Below are positions 8,997 through 17,291 of a stretch of 60,053 bases of DNA, one piece after another. The notes below the pieces were generated by a model. It was given only the letters and a program-made list of their open reading frames with translations. It was not told where the DNA came from and did not search any database. The stretch spans positions 1 through 60,053 of the forward strand of contig JBPCJY010000043.1 of NCBI GenBank assembly GCA_051004815.1. The letters run 5' to 3'. Positions within the stretch are counted from its first letter, which is position 1. Each line of letters opens with the position of its first letter. The position numbers were made by a program, and so were the translations under genes. The stretch comes from JBBQXY01 sp051004815 (GTDB lineage: Bacteria > Chloroflexota > Ktedonobacteria > Ktedonobacterales > Ktedonobacteraceae).

Positions 8997-9036
8997 AAGA
9001 AGCACTGCGTGAAAAGAACCAGTGCTTCTTCGTTTT
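8997..9036. terminator. Intrinsic terminator
   Basis: AAGAAGCACTG (8997-9007) pairs with CAGTGCTTCTT (9020-9030), followed by CGTTTT. It separates the SWIM gene from the convergent gene at 9115. Confidence 0.85.
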
Positions 9037-9114
9037 ATCTCCGCTACTCTCCAGGTTCTGCCTATCTTCTCGAACTTCTCATTGCCTATGGCAGCTTGCA
9101 AGCTGTTATCTCTT

Positions 9115-9609
9115 TTAAGAGCCAATGCCAGGCACAAAATGCAGAATGATAATCGCCGCGAACATAATGATGGCTAATATGGCGATGAAACGCAGGTCTT
9201 TGCGTACATAGACAAAGTGTTCCGCTGTGATTAATGAAGCAGCGGCACGCTGTTGAGCCTTCTGATTGGCCTGACGACGAGCCACCAGGCGAGCAGCGGC
9301 ACTACCCTTGGGAGGTGTACTGACTTCAGGAGTCGGACTGACTGCCTCAGGTACCTTTGTTGTGCTAACCGCGCTACTTGCGCTACTCGTGATTGCACGC
9401 GACTTCGCTACTGACTGTTTTAGTGCTTGCGGCTTCGTCCCTTCCTCTTCGATAGCGGAAACGTCGGCAACTGTCACGAGCGCATCACTAGCAACCGTCT
9501 CAGGCTCTACCCGGTCATTTGAAGCCGGTCGCACCAGTTCAAAGCTTTTTTGCACCTTTGGCTTATTGCGCTGCGCTCCCGTACGCACAGCCGCGGACTT
9601 CTTTGGCAT
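9115..9609 (-). CDS. Hypothetical protein with C-terminal membrane helix
   Basis: Not recognised. A 164-residue protein: a basic, disordered N-terminal two thirds (rich in Ala, Ser, Thr, Val), then an Arg/Ala-rich helical stretch (AAARLVARRQANQKAQQRAAA), then one hydrophobic segment near the end (FIAILAIIMFAAIIILHFV). This suggests a tail-anchored protein facing the cytoplasm. ATG 9609 is preceded by AAGGAGTGAAGAACG on its strand. No operon partner. Confidence 0.65.
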   Translation of the reverse strand: MPKKSAAVRTGAQRNKPKVQKSFELVRPASNDRVEPETVASDALVTVADVSAIEEEGTKPQALKQSVAKSRAITSSASSAVSTTKVPEAVSPTPEVSTPPKGSAAARLVARRQANQKAQQRAAASLITAEHFVYVRKDLRFIAILAIIMFAAIIILHFVPGIGS

Positions 9610-9873
9610 CGTTCTTCACTCCTTAGCCGATAGACAGAAGAGATTGCCCTGCCTAACCGGATATATTTTCGAGATACTGCTATCCTACACGATTTACCGC
9701 ACGTTTATTTCCAATGCGTTGCGCTACGTACTTATAATACGCTCTTCTCGCAATGTCCCTCACCCAACCAATAGAAAAGTTGGACGGAAAAGATATATTG
9801 CCGTCATTATACACGAAGGAACGCATTCAGTCGAGGGGTCATGCCTCCCGCGCAAAAATGCGGTCCATACTAT

Positions 9874-9902
9874 TTGACAAGCTAAGGACTCTGTGCTATC
9901 GT
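9874..9902 (+). promoter_or_regulatory. Promoter of the mnmA-lepA leader
   Basis: TTGACA (9874-9879), a 17-nt spacer and TATCGT (9897-9902) predict a start near 9908. The leader runs through a terminator before mnmA. Confidence 0.7.
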
Positions 9903-9966
9903 TTACGTGGTACAAAAGGGCATCGACCAGCAAAGCACGCACAAAAACGCAATCGCAATCGCACAA

Positions 9967-9996
9967 GACTAGCCCACAACAGGCTAGTCCTTTTTT
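9967..9996 (+). terminator. Intrinsic terminator in the mnmA leader (candidate attenuator)
   Basis: GACTAGCC (9967-9974) pairs with GGCTAGTC (9982-9989), followed by C and six T. It ends 41 nt before the mnmA start and about 60 nt after the predicted transcription start, so it can only act on the leader transcript. Confidence 0.8.
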
Positions 9997-10037
9997 CTAT
10001 TCGACAAGCAACCAGACAAGAGATACAGGAGCAGACA

Positions 10038-11204
10038 ATGGCAAGAATAGTCGTCGCTATGAGCGGCGGCGTTGACAGTTCAGTAGCCGCCGCATTACTC
10101 AAGGAACAGGGGCACGAAGTTATTGGTATTATGTTGCGCCTCTGGTCGGAACCAGGGGTCATCGAAGATGACGGCGTTGAACGTGTTGCCCAAAATAAAT
10201 GTTGCTCCCTCGAATCGGTTGATGATGCACGACGCGTTGCGCGTATGCTCGATATCCCGTTCTATCTGGTCAACGTGGAGGAAGAATTCAAGACGTCCGT
10301 AGTGGATATGTTCTACGAGGAGTACGTAGCTGGGCGTACCCCCAACCCTTGCCTGACCTGTAACCGCCATATTCGCTTCACGCTGATGCTCAACCGCGCA
10401 CTCGCGCTGGATGCCGACTATATGGCTACGGGACATTACGTGCTCGTTGATGACCATCCTATTACGGGCAAGCGACGATTGCGGCGTGGGGTTGACCTTA
10501 GCAAAGATCAGTCCTATGTCCTGCATGTCCTGAATCAGCAGCAACTAGCTCACGCGTGTTTTCCATTGGGTCCCTATACAAAGACCGAAGTGCGAGCTAT
10601 GGCAGCGGAACGCGGCATGACGGTGGCAACCAAAGCGGAAAGCCAGGAAATTTGCTTCGTCGCGCAAAACGACTACCGCGGCTTTATTAACCGCTATGCC
10701 GCCAATGCCATTGAGGAACAAGAGCTGGTAGGGGCAGGAGTAGCAACGGCAACGAGCACGAAACCGCTCCTCACGCTCCCCAAGCCAGGGCCAATCTATG
10801 ACCTACAGGGTAACATGCTGGGGCGTCATCGCGGACTGGCTTTTTATACCATTGGGCAGCGCAAAGGACTGGGCCTGACCTCGCTAGAGCCACTGCATGT
10901 CCTCAAAATTGATGCCATCCAAAATGCGCTCGTCGTTGGCCCGGCGGCTGGCTTGGAGCAAAGCAACTTTACCGTTGGGAAGGTGCACTATCTCAGTGGA
11001 GAAACACCCACTGCGCCTTTTGAGGCATCGGCGCGTGTGCGCTACAAGGCACCGGAAGTAACTGCACTGGTCACTCCCCTCGAGGGAAATCGTGTGAACG
11101 TGACACTCTCACGCCCACAGCGTGCCATCACACCTGGGCAAGCAGCCGTCTTCTACGGCGGCGCGGACGGTGATGAGGTGTTGTGCGGAGGAATTATCGA
11201 ATAA
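10038..11204 (+). CDS. mnmA: tRNA-specific 2-thiouridylase MnmA
   Basis: A 388-residue ATP pyrophosphatase-type enzyme that thiolates U34 of tRNA-Lys, -Glu and -Gln. The PP-loop SGGVDSS is at residues 9-15, the first catalytic Cys at 105 in PNPCLTCN, the second at 206 in SQEICFV, and GQRKGLGL follows. ATG 10038 has CAGGAG upstream and begins exactly at family homology; the frame is open back to 9753, but that part crosses the leader terminator and is not coding. Its stop overlaps the lepA start by one base (TAATG), so the two form an operon. Confidence 0.95.
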   Translation: MARIVVAMSGGVDSSVAAALLKEQGHEVIGIMLRLWSEPGVIEDDGVERVAQNKCCSLESVDDARRVARMLDIPFYLVNVEEEFKTSVVDMFYEEYVAGRTPNPCLTCNRHIRFTLMLNRALALDADYMATGHYVLVDDHPITGKRRLRRGVDLSKDQSYVLHVLNQQQLAHACFPLGPYTKTEVRAMAAERGMTVATKAESQEICFVAQNDYRGFINRYAANAIEEQELVGAGVATATSTKPLLTLPKPGPIYDLQGNMLGRHRGLAFYTIGQRKGLGLTSLEPLHVLKIDAIQNALVVGPAAGLEQSNFTVGKVHYLSGETPTAPFEASARVRYKAPEVTALVTPLEGNRVNVTLSRPQRAITPGQAAVFYGGADGDEVLCGGIIE

Positions 11205-13009
11205 TGACCGATCAAGCACATATTAGAAATTTCTGCATCATTGCTCATATTGACCATGGCAAGTCAACATTGGCTGATCGCTTACTGGAATATACTGGCA
11301 CCGTCTCCAAACGGGAATTGATGGAACAAACGCTTGACCAGATGGACCTGGAACGCGAGAAGGGTATCACCATCAAGGCACAGGCCGTGCGGATGCGCTA
11401 TACCGCTCTCAATGGTGAAGAATATGAACTTAACCTGATCGATACTCCTGGGCATGTAGACTTCACCTACGAGGTGTCGCGCAGCCTGGCCGCCTGTGAA
11501 GGTGCATTATTGGTCATCGACTCTACGCAAGGCATCGAGGCGCAAACGCTGGCAAACCTCTACCTGGCCGTAGAGGCCGATCTCAGCATCATTCCTGTGA
11601 TCAATAAAATCGACCTGCCCAGTGCCGACCCCGAACGCGTTAAGCAAGAGGTCGAGGAAGTGATTGGTTTGCCCAAAGAGGACTGTATCCTGGCCTCCGC
11701 CAAAGAGGGTATCGGCACACAGGAGATTCTGGAAGCCGTCATCAAGCAGATTCCGCCGCCTCACGGCAACGTCGATAGTCCCCTCCGTGCGCTGGTTTTC
11801 GACTCGCATTATGACTCATACAAGGGCGTAATTGCCTACGTGCGCATTATTGATGGGCAGTTACACGAAGGCGAACGCATCGTGATGATGGCTACAGGCA
11901 GTAGCGCGGAAATCCTGGAAACAGGTTATTTCCAGCCGCGCCTGATCCCCTCCGGTGTACTCACTACCAGTGAGGTGGGTTATATCGCCACTGGCTTCAA
12001 GCATGTCAAAGATTGCCGCGTTGGCGATACCGTGACGGTTCCCAGTGCGCTTGGGCATATCGAGGCTCTCCCTGGCTACAAACCAGCTAAACCGATGGTT
12101 TTTGCTGGTATCTTTCCAGTTGAGGGTAGCGATTACCCGCTCTTGCGCGACGCTCTGGATCGCTTAAAATTAAATGATGCCTCGCTGTTCTATGAGCCGG
12201 AGACCTCTAACGCGCTCGGCTTTGGCTTCCGCTGCGGCTTCCTGGGATTATTGCATATGGAAATTGTCCAGGAACGACTGGAGCGCGAATATAACCTGGA
12301 CATCCTAGCGACCGCACCAAGCGTGGAATATTATGTGACACCGGTCAACGGCACCATGGTGCGAGTGGACAATCCAGCCGATTTCCCGGCATCGGTCGAT
12401 ATTGAGAAAATCGAAGAACCCTGGATGGATATCTCTATTTTCACACCCACGCGCTACATCGGTACCATTATGGAACTGGTAACTTCGCGGCGTGGCACCT
12501 ACAAAGAAATAAAATACATCGAGGCTGAGCGCGTCCTCCTCTCCTATAAAATGCCACTGGCAGAACTGATTGTGGACTTCTACGATCAGCTCAAATCGCG
12601 CACACAGGGCTATGCCTCGCTCGACTACAGCTTTGGTGGCTATCACGAGGCCGATCTGGTGAAACTGGATATCCTCGTCAATAGTTATCCCGTGGACGCC
12701 CTTTCGCTGATCTTGCACCGCGACAAGGCCTATTACCAGGGACGAAACCTGGTCGAGAAGCTGCGCAGCCTCATCCCCCGCCAATTGTTTGAGGTACCCA
12801 TTCAGGCCGCTATCGGCTCACGCATCATCGCCCGCGAAACGGTCAAAGCTATGCGCAAAGACGTCCTTGCCAAATGTTATGGCGGCGACATTAGCCGCAA
12901 ACGCAAACTGCTGGAGAAGCAGAAAGAGGGCAAGAAGCGCATGAAGATGGTTGGCAACGTGGAAATCCCGCAGGAAGCGTTTATGGCCGTGCTCTCGCTC
13001 GAAGATTAA
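11204..13009 (+). CDS. lepA: Elongation factor 4 (LepA)
   Basis: A 601-residue translational GTPase that back-translocates or remodels stalled ribosomes. GTPase motifs: AHIDHGKST (residues 14-22), EKGITIKAQ, DTPGHVDF, NKIDLPSAD and SAKEG. The EF-G-like domains and the LepA-specific C-terminal domain follow (ending in GKKRMKMVGNVEIPQEAF). Length matches the family. ATG 11204 overlaps the mnmA stop and has GCGGAGG upstream. A long stem-loop closes the operon. Confidence 0.97.
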   Translation: MTDQAHIRNFCIIAHIDHGKSTLADRLLEYTGTVSKRELMEQTLDQMDLEREKGITIKAQAVRMRYTALNGEEYELNLIDTPGHVDFTYEVSRSLAACEGALLVIDSTQGIEAQTLANLYLAVEADLSIIPVINKIDLPSADPERVKQEVEEVIGLPKEDCILASAKEGIGTQEILEAVIKQIPPPHGNVDSPLRALVFDSHYDSYKGVIAYVRIIDGQLHEGERIVMMATGSSAEILETGYFQPRLIPSGVLTTSEVGYIATGFKHVKDCRVGDTVTVPSALGHIEALPGYKPAKPMVFAGIFPVEGSDYPLLRDALDRLKLNDASLFYEPETSNALGFGFRCGFLGLLHMEIVQERLEREYNLDILATAPSVEYYVTPVNGTMVRVDNPADFPASVDIEKIEEPWMDISIFTPTRYIGTIMELVTSRRGTYKEIKYIEAERVLLSYKMPLAELIVDFYDQLKSRTQGYASLDYSFGGYHEADLVKLDILVNSYPVDALSLILHRDKAYYQGRNLVEKLRSLIPRQLFEVPIQAAIGSRIIARETVKAMRKDVLAKCYGGDISRKRKLLEKQKEGKKRMKMVGNVEIPQEAFMAVLSLED

Positions 13010-13018
13010 CAGGAAAAT

Positions 13019-13069
13019 CCAAAGAGAGCGGGATACTGATGTGTTTTATCAGTATCCCGCTCTCTTTGG
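13019..13069 (+). terminator. Long-stem terminator after lepA
   Basis: A perfect 22-bp inverted repeat (13019-13040 and 13048-13069) surrounds a 7-nt loop (GTGTTTT). There is no long T-run, so it may also protect the mRNA 3' end. Confidence 0.75.
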
Positions 13070-13119
13070 ATGCAAACGCTGGCGAGCATATAGATGTGAC
13101 AGGAAAACATCCTGTTTTC

Positions 13120-13548
13120 TTATGCCGCTAGCAGTTCAAGCAGTAAACGAGCCGTGGCCTCATCAGGAGCCACAGTTATCCCTTTCAGCAACATCGTGAG
13201 CGCATCAGGTTTATTGATCCGTTTCACCTTCTCATGTGCCAACTTTGCCAGCGGCGGGAAACGATTCTCGACTACGGTGATCAATGCGGTTTGGAGTCCC
13301 CTGGTCTCACCTTTAACTTCACCTTTGGCTTCACCTCTAGCCTCGCCTTCAGCTCTACCTTTTGCTTCACTCTCGGCGCGGATTCTCTGCATCTTGGGGT
13401 CTTTTTCGAATAAGTCGTCATACATGTTGAGTCGCTCCTCGATTTGACGTTTTTCTGCTAGTGGGACAGTATCCGCTCGCCGCAATACGATGCCCATCCA
13501 CCGAAGTTCCTTTTTTTCCTTGCCAAGCTCGTTTATCCTCCAGCTCAA
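13120..13548 (-). pseudogene. C-terminal remnant of an Rpn/PD-(D/E)XK-type transposase-like protein
   Basis: A 142-residue frame with the C-terminal pattern of Rpn-like (YhgA/DUF4351-type) proteins: PLAEKRQIEERLNMYDDLFE, then a Lys/Gly/Glu repeat tract (GEARGEAKGEVKGE), then a short helical end (VVENRFPPLAKLA). The N-terminal nuclease domain with its PD-(D/E)XK residues is absent, and the only start is a TTG with a weak context. I read it as a truncated gene; an expressed short form cannot be excluded. Confidence 0.5.
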
Positions 13549-14276
13549 TGTATCAACAAATCATAGCACAGCTAAGCTCCACAAACAAGCTGTTAGTCAA
13601 GGTCATTCCGAGTTTCCCAGGCAGTATTGAGTTACTAATGAGGACAAAGCAGAGGCTAAAGGAAAGCTGGATACTTACTAGAAACATATGAGGAGATACA
13701 GAGAGCACGACAACCAAAAACAGAAAGGATCAGATAATCTCGTTATCTGATCCTACTGTGTCATTTTATTTCACAACTCCCGTGGTACGTCAACCGAGTT
13801 ATATTGCAAACACAACGGGCAAGATATTATGAAGTAAATGCCCTGAAGCAACATTCCCTCTGCTTACCTCTGCCAACCTGAGACATAGGTTATCGTTAAG
13901 ACCGGCTATTCTGTATAAAACAAGACTTAGTCACGGTAAATCAGGTAGTGGCTCGACGCTCAGAGGCTCGGAAGCCCGTCTTTACGGGCCCTCTTAGTCA
14001 ATTTGATACACCATCCCTAAAACGCGTATTGGTTTCTTCATTGGCATCATAATGTCTCCTTTCGGAATCTTACGAATGCAAGGTCCGCGCCTTGTGCCAG
14101 GGTCTTTTTGCTTCCCTGGTGTGTTCCTTTGTTACTCGGAACACTTACAAGTATACCATGGTATGCCAGAAAAGTCAATGTCAAACCAACTTCAAAAAGG
14201 AAAGTATTGGAAATCACTCAAAGGGTACCTCTATTGCTTCTGCCGCCTCTACCGCCTTTCCTTACACCAAAAAAAG
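13549..14276. other. Gene-poor region
   Basis: No long gene. It holds an inverted repeat (13727-13738 with 13743-13754, AGGATCAGATAA), a GCCCGT/ACGGGC hairpin near 13976-13990, and one short minus-strand frame with a strong ribosome site (13994-14050). Confidence 0.5.
13994..14050 (-). CDS. Possible 18-residue peptide gene
   Basis: On the minus strand AAAGGAGACATT precedes tandem ATG codons at 14050 and 14047. The frame reads MMPMKKPIRVLGMVYQID and stops at 13994. A GC-rich hairpin follows the stop. It could be a true micropeptide or the first codons of a gene destroyed downstream. Confidence 0.3.
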   Translation of the reverse strand: MMPMKKPIRVLGMVYQID

Positions 14277-14308
14277 AGAAGACATGGCTAGCATTCGCCA
14301 TGTCTTCT
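14277..14308 (-). terminator. Terminator of the SRPBCC gene
   Basis: AGAAGACATGGC (14277-14288) pairs with GCCATGTCTTCT (14297-14308); on the minus strand it is followed by C and seven T. Confidence 0.8.
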
Positions 14309-14350
14309 ACGAAGAGAGAGCGGTTATTTATCTCTCCTGACTATCTCGCT

Positions 14351-15280
14351 CTAGTAGTTCGTGGTACCCCGCTCTGGCGGCATCACAGGGTCAGAGGCAT
14401 CGCTCTCGTTTGGCATCACAGGATTGCGTCCTTTGCCTTCATTGGGTACCACCGGATTGGGGACGCCACCATTATTAGGCATAACAGGATTTGTGACATC
14501 ACCTCTGTTTGGCATAACAGGATTACGCATGCCACTTTCATTTGGCATAACTCCACCTGTTCCCGCGCTACTCGGAGCGACGTTATCATTAATGATATCC
14601 TGGTCCAGGGTTGGTCGATAGGAGGTGTCGTTGGAGTACCCGCTATTGTCAGGGGGCGTAGTTGCGTTAGCATACCCCGTGCCGGTAGAATATCCTGTAT
14701 TGTCAGTATTCACGCTGCTGTCGGGGTATCCCGTGTTGTCACGATCCATGGTCTCATCCTGGCGACCGGTCGTGCTACCTTTAGCTGCAGCACTACTGCT
14801 GTGGAAGAGGTAATTCGACGCGGTAGGATCGAGCGCACCCGGAGGAGCATTGTCTACCATGCGTGCGAAATTATCCATATCGTGCTGGAGCACAGCGTCA
14901 AAACGACTGCCCGCGCCCAGGTTTTCACCCACATCGCCAAGTACACCGGCGGGTGGGTTGTACATAACATTGACATCCACACGGGTCTGATTCGTTCCCA
15001 TTGGCTGAAACGTTACACGTCCCATATTCTCCAAGCCATTAGTTGAGTGCCAACCAATTTGGCGACCTTCAATCCAATTTTCGTTGACCGCATCCCACTC
15101 ATGTCGGCCTACTACTTCGGCCATCCAGTGGCTGCGCTGATTATCATAGTAGGTGACTTCCTTCACAAAGCTCATAAATTTGGGGAAGTCATTGAAGTGG
15201 GTAAAAAGCCCATAGACCTGCTGTACTGGAGCATTGACTGTTACTGCCGCGTGATGCTCCGCCATTCCTTTATCTGCCAT
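14351..15280 (-). CDS. SRPBCC (polyketide cyclase/dehydrase-like) protein with low-complexity tail
   Basis: A 309-residue protein. Residues 1-145 form an SRPBCC/START-type domain (VNAPVQQVYGLFTHFNDFPKF, SHWMAEVVGRHEWDA), as in membrane-associated cyclase-like proteins. The tail is Asn/Gly/Ser/Thr-rich with a repeating unit NPVMPNxG that occurs about six times, probably disordered. The start has AGAAGGAGGAGTAAT directly upstream. It likely binds a hydrophobic ligand; the ligand is unknown. The repeat tail could vary in length between strains. Confidence 0.75.
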   Translation of the reverse strand: MADKGMAEHHAAVTVNAPVQQVYGLFTHFNDFPKFMSFVKEVTYYDNQRSHWMAEVVGRHEWDAVNENWIEGRQIGWHSTNGLENMGRVTFQPMGTNQTRVDVNVMYNPPAGVLGDVGENLGAGSRFDAVLQHDMDNFARMVDNAPPGALDPTASNYLFHSSSAAAKGSTTGRQDETMDRDNTGYPDSSVNTDNTGYSTGTGYANATTPPDNSGYSNDTSYRPTLDQDIINDNVAPSSAGTGGVMPNESGMRNPVMPNRGDVTNPVMPNNGGVPNPVVPNEGKGRNPVMPNESDASDPVMPPERGTTNY

Positions 15281-15731
15281 ATTACTCCTCCTTCTGGAGA
15301 CTGTTCTGATGGCCCAAAGCCAAATTATTGTCTACACTAGTAACTTGCCCGGTTCATCCTAAAGGCACCGTGTACTTTCGCGTTCTGAACATCCATGCAA
15401 GAACCATATAAAAAGCATAGCATAGGGTTTTCCAGAAAGTCAATAAATAAAGCACTTCCATTCACTTTTTTATCATTATCTAATGTTGCTTAATATATTC
15501 CTGATGAGATTATTTATTGTACAGTTACGTAAGTATCTGATGAAAGAGGATATCAGGTGCTTTTCCGAGAGGATATCAGGTAAGCACCTGATTTCCTCTG
15601 ACTTGCAAACACCTCTATGATGTGAATTACAATAGATAGTAGTTCTCTTTATTCGCTCCATCACGCTGTGCTCTAGCTCAGGTTGGAACGAATAACCACC
15701 ATAAAAAGGCATTTTTGAGAGGAAGTAACGC
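15281..15731. promoter_or_regulatory. Intergenic region with repeated operator-like sites
   Basis: Between divergent genes. AGAGGATATCAGGT occurs twice in direct orientation (15545-15558 and 15568-15581, 23-bp period), and ATCAGGTGCTT (15552-15562) is inverted as AAGCACCTGAT (15582-15592). This is a plausible regulator-binding region or hairpin for the cupredoxin gene 140 bp downstream. Confidence 0.45.
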
Positions 15732-16175
15732 ATGAGTAAAAAACGACTCGGATTTCTGACTACAGTGCTTGCTGTGCTAGCAATTGGCAGTCTCCTACTA
15801 GCCGCCTGCGCTCGTCCTGGTAGCCCTACAGCGAGCAGCAGCAACACCCCCAGCAGCGGGAATAATGGCGGCAGCGGTGGAGGCGGAACAACTGTCCATA
15901 TGGGACTGACGAATTTCCTTGTCTCCACTACCACGATTCCCAAAGGATCAATGTTGACCTTGGTCGATGATGATGCCGTACCACATATCATCCAAAATGG
16001 CTCGTGGGACGCAAGTGGTACCGCCAAACCTGCTAAGGAGGCGGGAGCGCCGACGGTCAATCAGAGCTTCTCTGGTAAGGATACTCACGATATTGGGCCA
16101 TTTTCCACCGCGGGAACATATCATATCTATTGCACCATTCATACGAATATGAATCTGACGATTACAGTAAAGTAA
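15732..16175 (+). CDS. Cupredoxin (plastocyanin-like) lipoprotein
   Basis: A 147-residue copper protein exported as a lipoprotein: lipobox LLAAC after a signal helix, a Ser/Gly linker, then a small beta-barrel. The type 1 copper ligands are visible as His in DDAVPHIIQN and Cys-His-Met in YCTIHTNMNLTITV. It is probably an electron carrier on the outer face of the membrane. The site GAGAGGAAG precedes ATG. A second cupredoxin (45716-46246) has the same architecture. Confidence 0.85.
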   Translation: MSKKRLGFLTTVLAVLAIGSLLLAACARPGSPTASSSNTPSSGNNGGSGGGGTTVHMGLTNFLVSTTTIPKGSMLTLVDDDAVPHIIQNGSWDASGTAKPAKEAGAPTVNQSFSGKDTHDIGPFSTAGTYHIYCTIHTNMNLTITVK

Positions 16176-16186
16176 GAGGCTTTCCT

Positions 16187-16230
16187 GTGCGGGGTGGATT
16201 GCACAGCCAGAAGTGCAGTCCACCCCGCAC
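16187..16230 (+). terminator. Stem-loop after the cupredoxin gene
   Basis: GTGCGGGGTGGA (16187-16198) pairs with TCCACCCCGCAC (16219-16230), with an inner GCAC/GTGC. No T-run follows, so termination strength is uncertain. Confidence 0.6.
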
Positions 16231-16550
16231 AAGCAACGCTCACGAACTACCACCAGCCGTCAAAAGTGAAGCAGAGAGCCGGATGGAAAAGTCACGAGTA
16301 GGAATATTGGTAGCCCCGATTTGGCTTTTTTCGTCATCTCATGTAATATGGGTAGAGATGTACGTTATGTGTATTGGAAAGCTTGAGAAACTCTATCGTT
16401 ACGGGTGTAACCAATTGCTATTGGTTAACGTATTGAGTAATGAAAGTAGTTTCTAGCGAGTGCGTGCTAGTTCCTGGTAGTTTACCATTTTGCGTAGATC
16501 AACTCGTCTATTTCGTCCTGTAATCCTTGAATAAGGGAGAGGTAAGAACA

Positions 16551-16751
16551 ATGGCAACTGCAACTGTTGAAACGAAACTGAACCGCGCACTTGAGCTGCT
16601 TGGTGGTACTATTGACCCTGACATCGCGGAGTCATATACCTCAATCGAGGCTCGTATTTTGGCCCAGGCTCTGGAAAACGTCGAACAAGCCGAGCGTCGC
16701 CTCCGTGAGATTCAGAAGTTAATGGATGGCTTCGAAGAAGTTCTGGTTTGA
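16551..16751 (+). CDS. Small helical protein of unknown function
   Basis: A 66-residue protein, mostly helical and acidic (ETKLNRALELLGG, ILAQALENVEQAERRLREIQKLMDGFEEV). Not recognised. ATG 16551 follows GGGAGAGG at a good distance; ATG 16527 would add eight residues but lies before the ribosome site. The heptad-like C-terminal part suggests a coiled-coil or dimer. The 375 bp upstream holds only the previous stem-loop and an AT-rich promoter region. Confidence 0.6.
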   Translation: MATATVETKLNRALELLGGTIDPDIAESYTSIEARILAQALENVEQAERRLREIQKLMDGFEEVLV

Positions 16752-17291
16752 TGCTTCTTTTGCCAATTACTTAGGGGTGCCTTTTCCCGGTTGATGGCTA
16801 TGCTATCACCTTTTTCTGCCATACCTTCTTGTATGCCTGTTTTTCGCTCTGTCCCTACTACTTGTAACTCTTCAAGGCTCGCTTTCGTATTAGCTTTTCC
16901 TTGCCTACAATAGTTCGCAAGGAGAAGTTATGCTACCATATTTTCTATGAATTTTCAGTACAGCTCCTTGATCTTCCTTCCTTCCTTCCTTCCTTCCTTC
17001 CTTCCTTCCTTCCTTCCTTCCTTTCACGCCGTTTCAATTTGCCACGACTTTAAGTAAAGCTCTGCATAAAAATAGGTTAAATATTGTAACTTTTTATAGA
17101 CTTACTCCGTGGAAAGGGAGGAACTTACATCTTCAAAAAGTGTAAGGCTGACGTTACCATACGGTCCCCATAAGCTCAAATATATGAGGACAAAGGGACG
17201 TTTTTGAAAACAGTAATGCATGGCGGTGTATGTATAATAGAATGCTAAAAACGCATCTATTTCCGTCAAGTAAATCAAAGAAGGATACTTT
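16752..17291. other. Intergenic region with tetranucleotide repeat
   Basis: No gene is seen. It contains the CTTC microsatellite (16973-17020) and, nearer the next gene, a TATAAT at 17233-17238 with no good -35 at 17 bp (TTGAAA lies 23 bp away at 17204-17209). Confidence 0.5.
16973..17020. repeat. Tetranucleotide microsatellite (CTTC)x12
   Basis: Twelve uninterrupted CTTC copies, followed by CTTTC. It is about 270 bp upstream of the DUF2382 gene. Such tracts are prone to slippage, but this one lies outside any reading frame. Confidence 0.95.

Noticed and set aside
9753..10037. 95-residue N-terminal extension of MnmA
   Set aside because: It would cross the leader promoter and intrinsic terminator, and MnmA homology starts exactly at ATG 10038.
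14108..15046. 312-codon plus-strand ORF opposite the SRPBCC gene
   Set aside because: Repetitive antisense reading of the NPVMPN tail; the minus-strand frame has the domain and the ribosome site.
16973..17020. Coding phase-variation switch
   Set aside because: The repeat lies in no reading frame that belongs to a gene, so slippage would not shift a protein frame.
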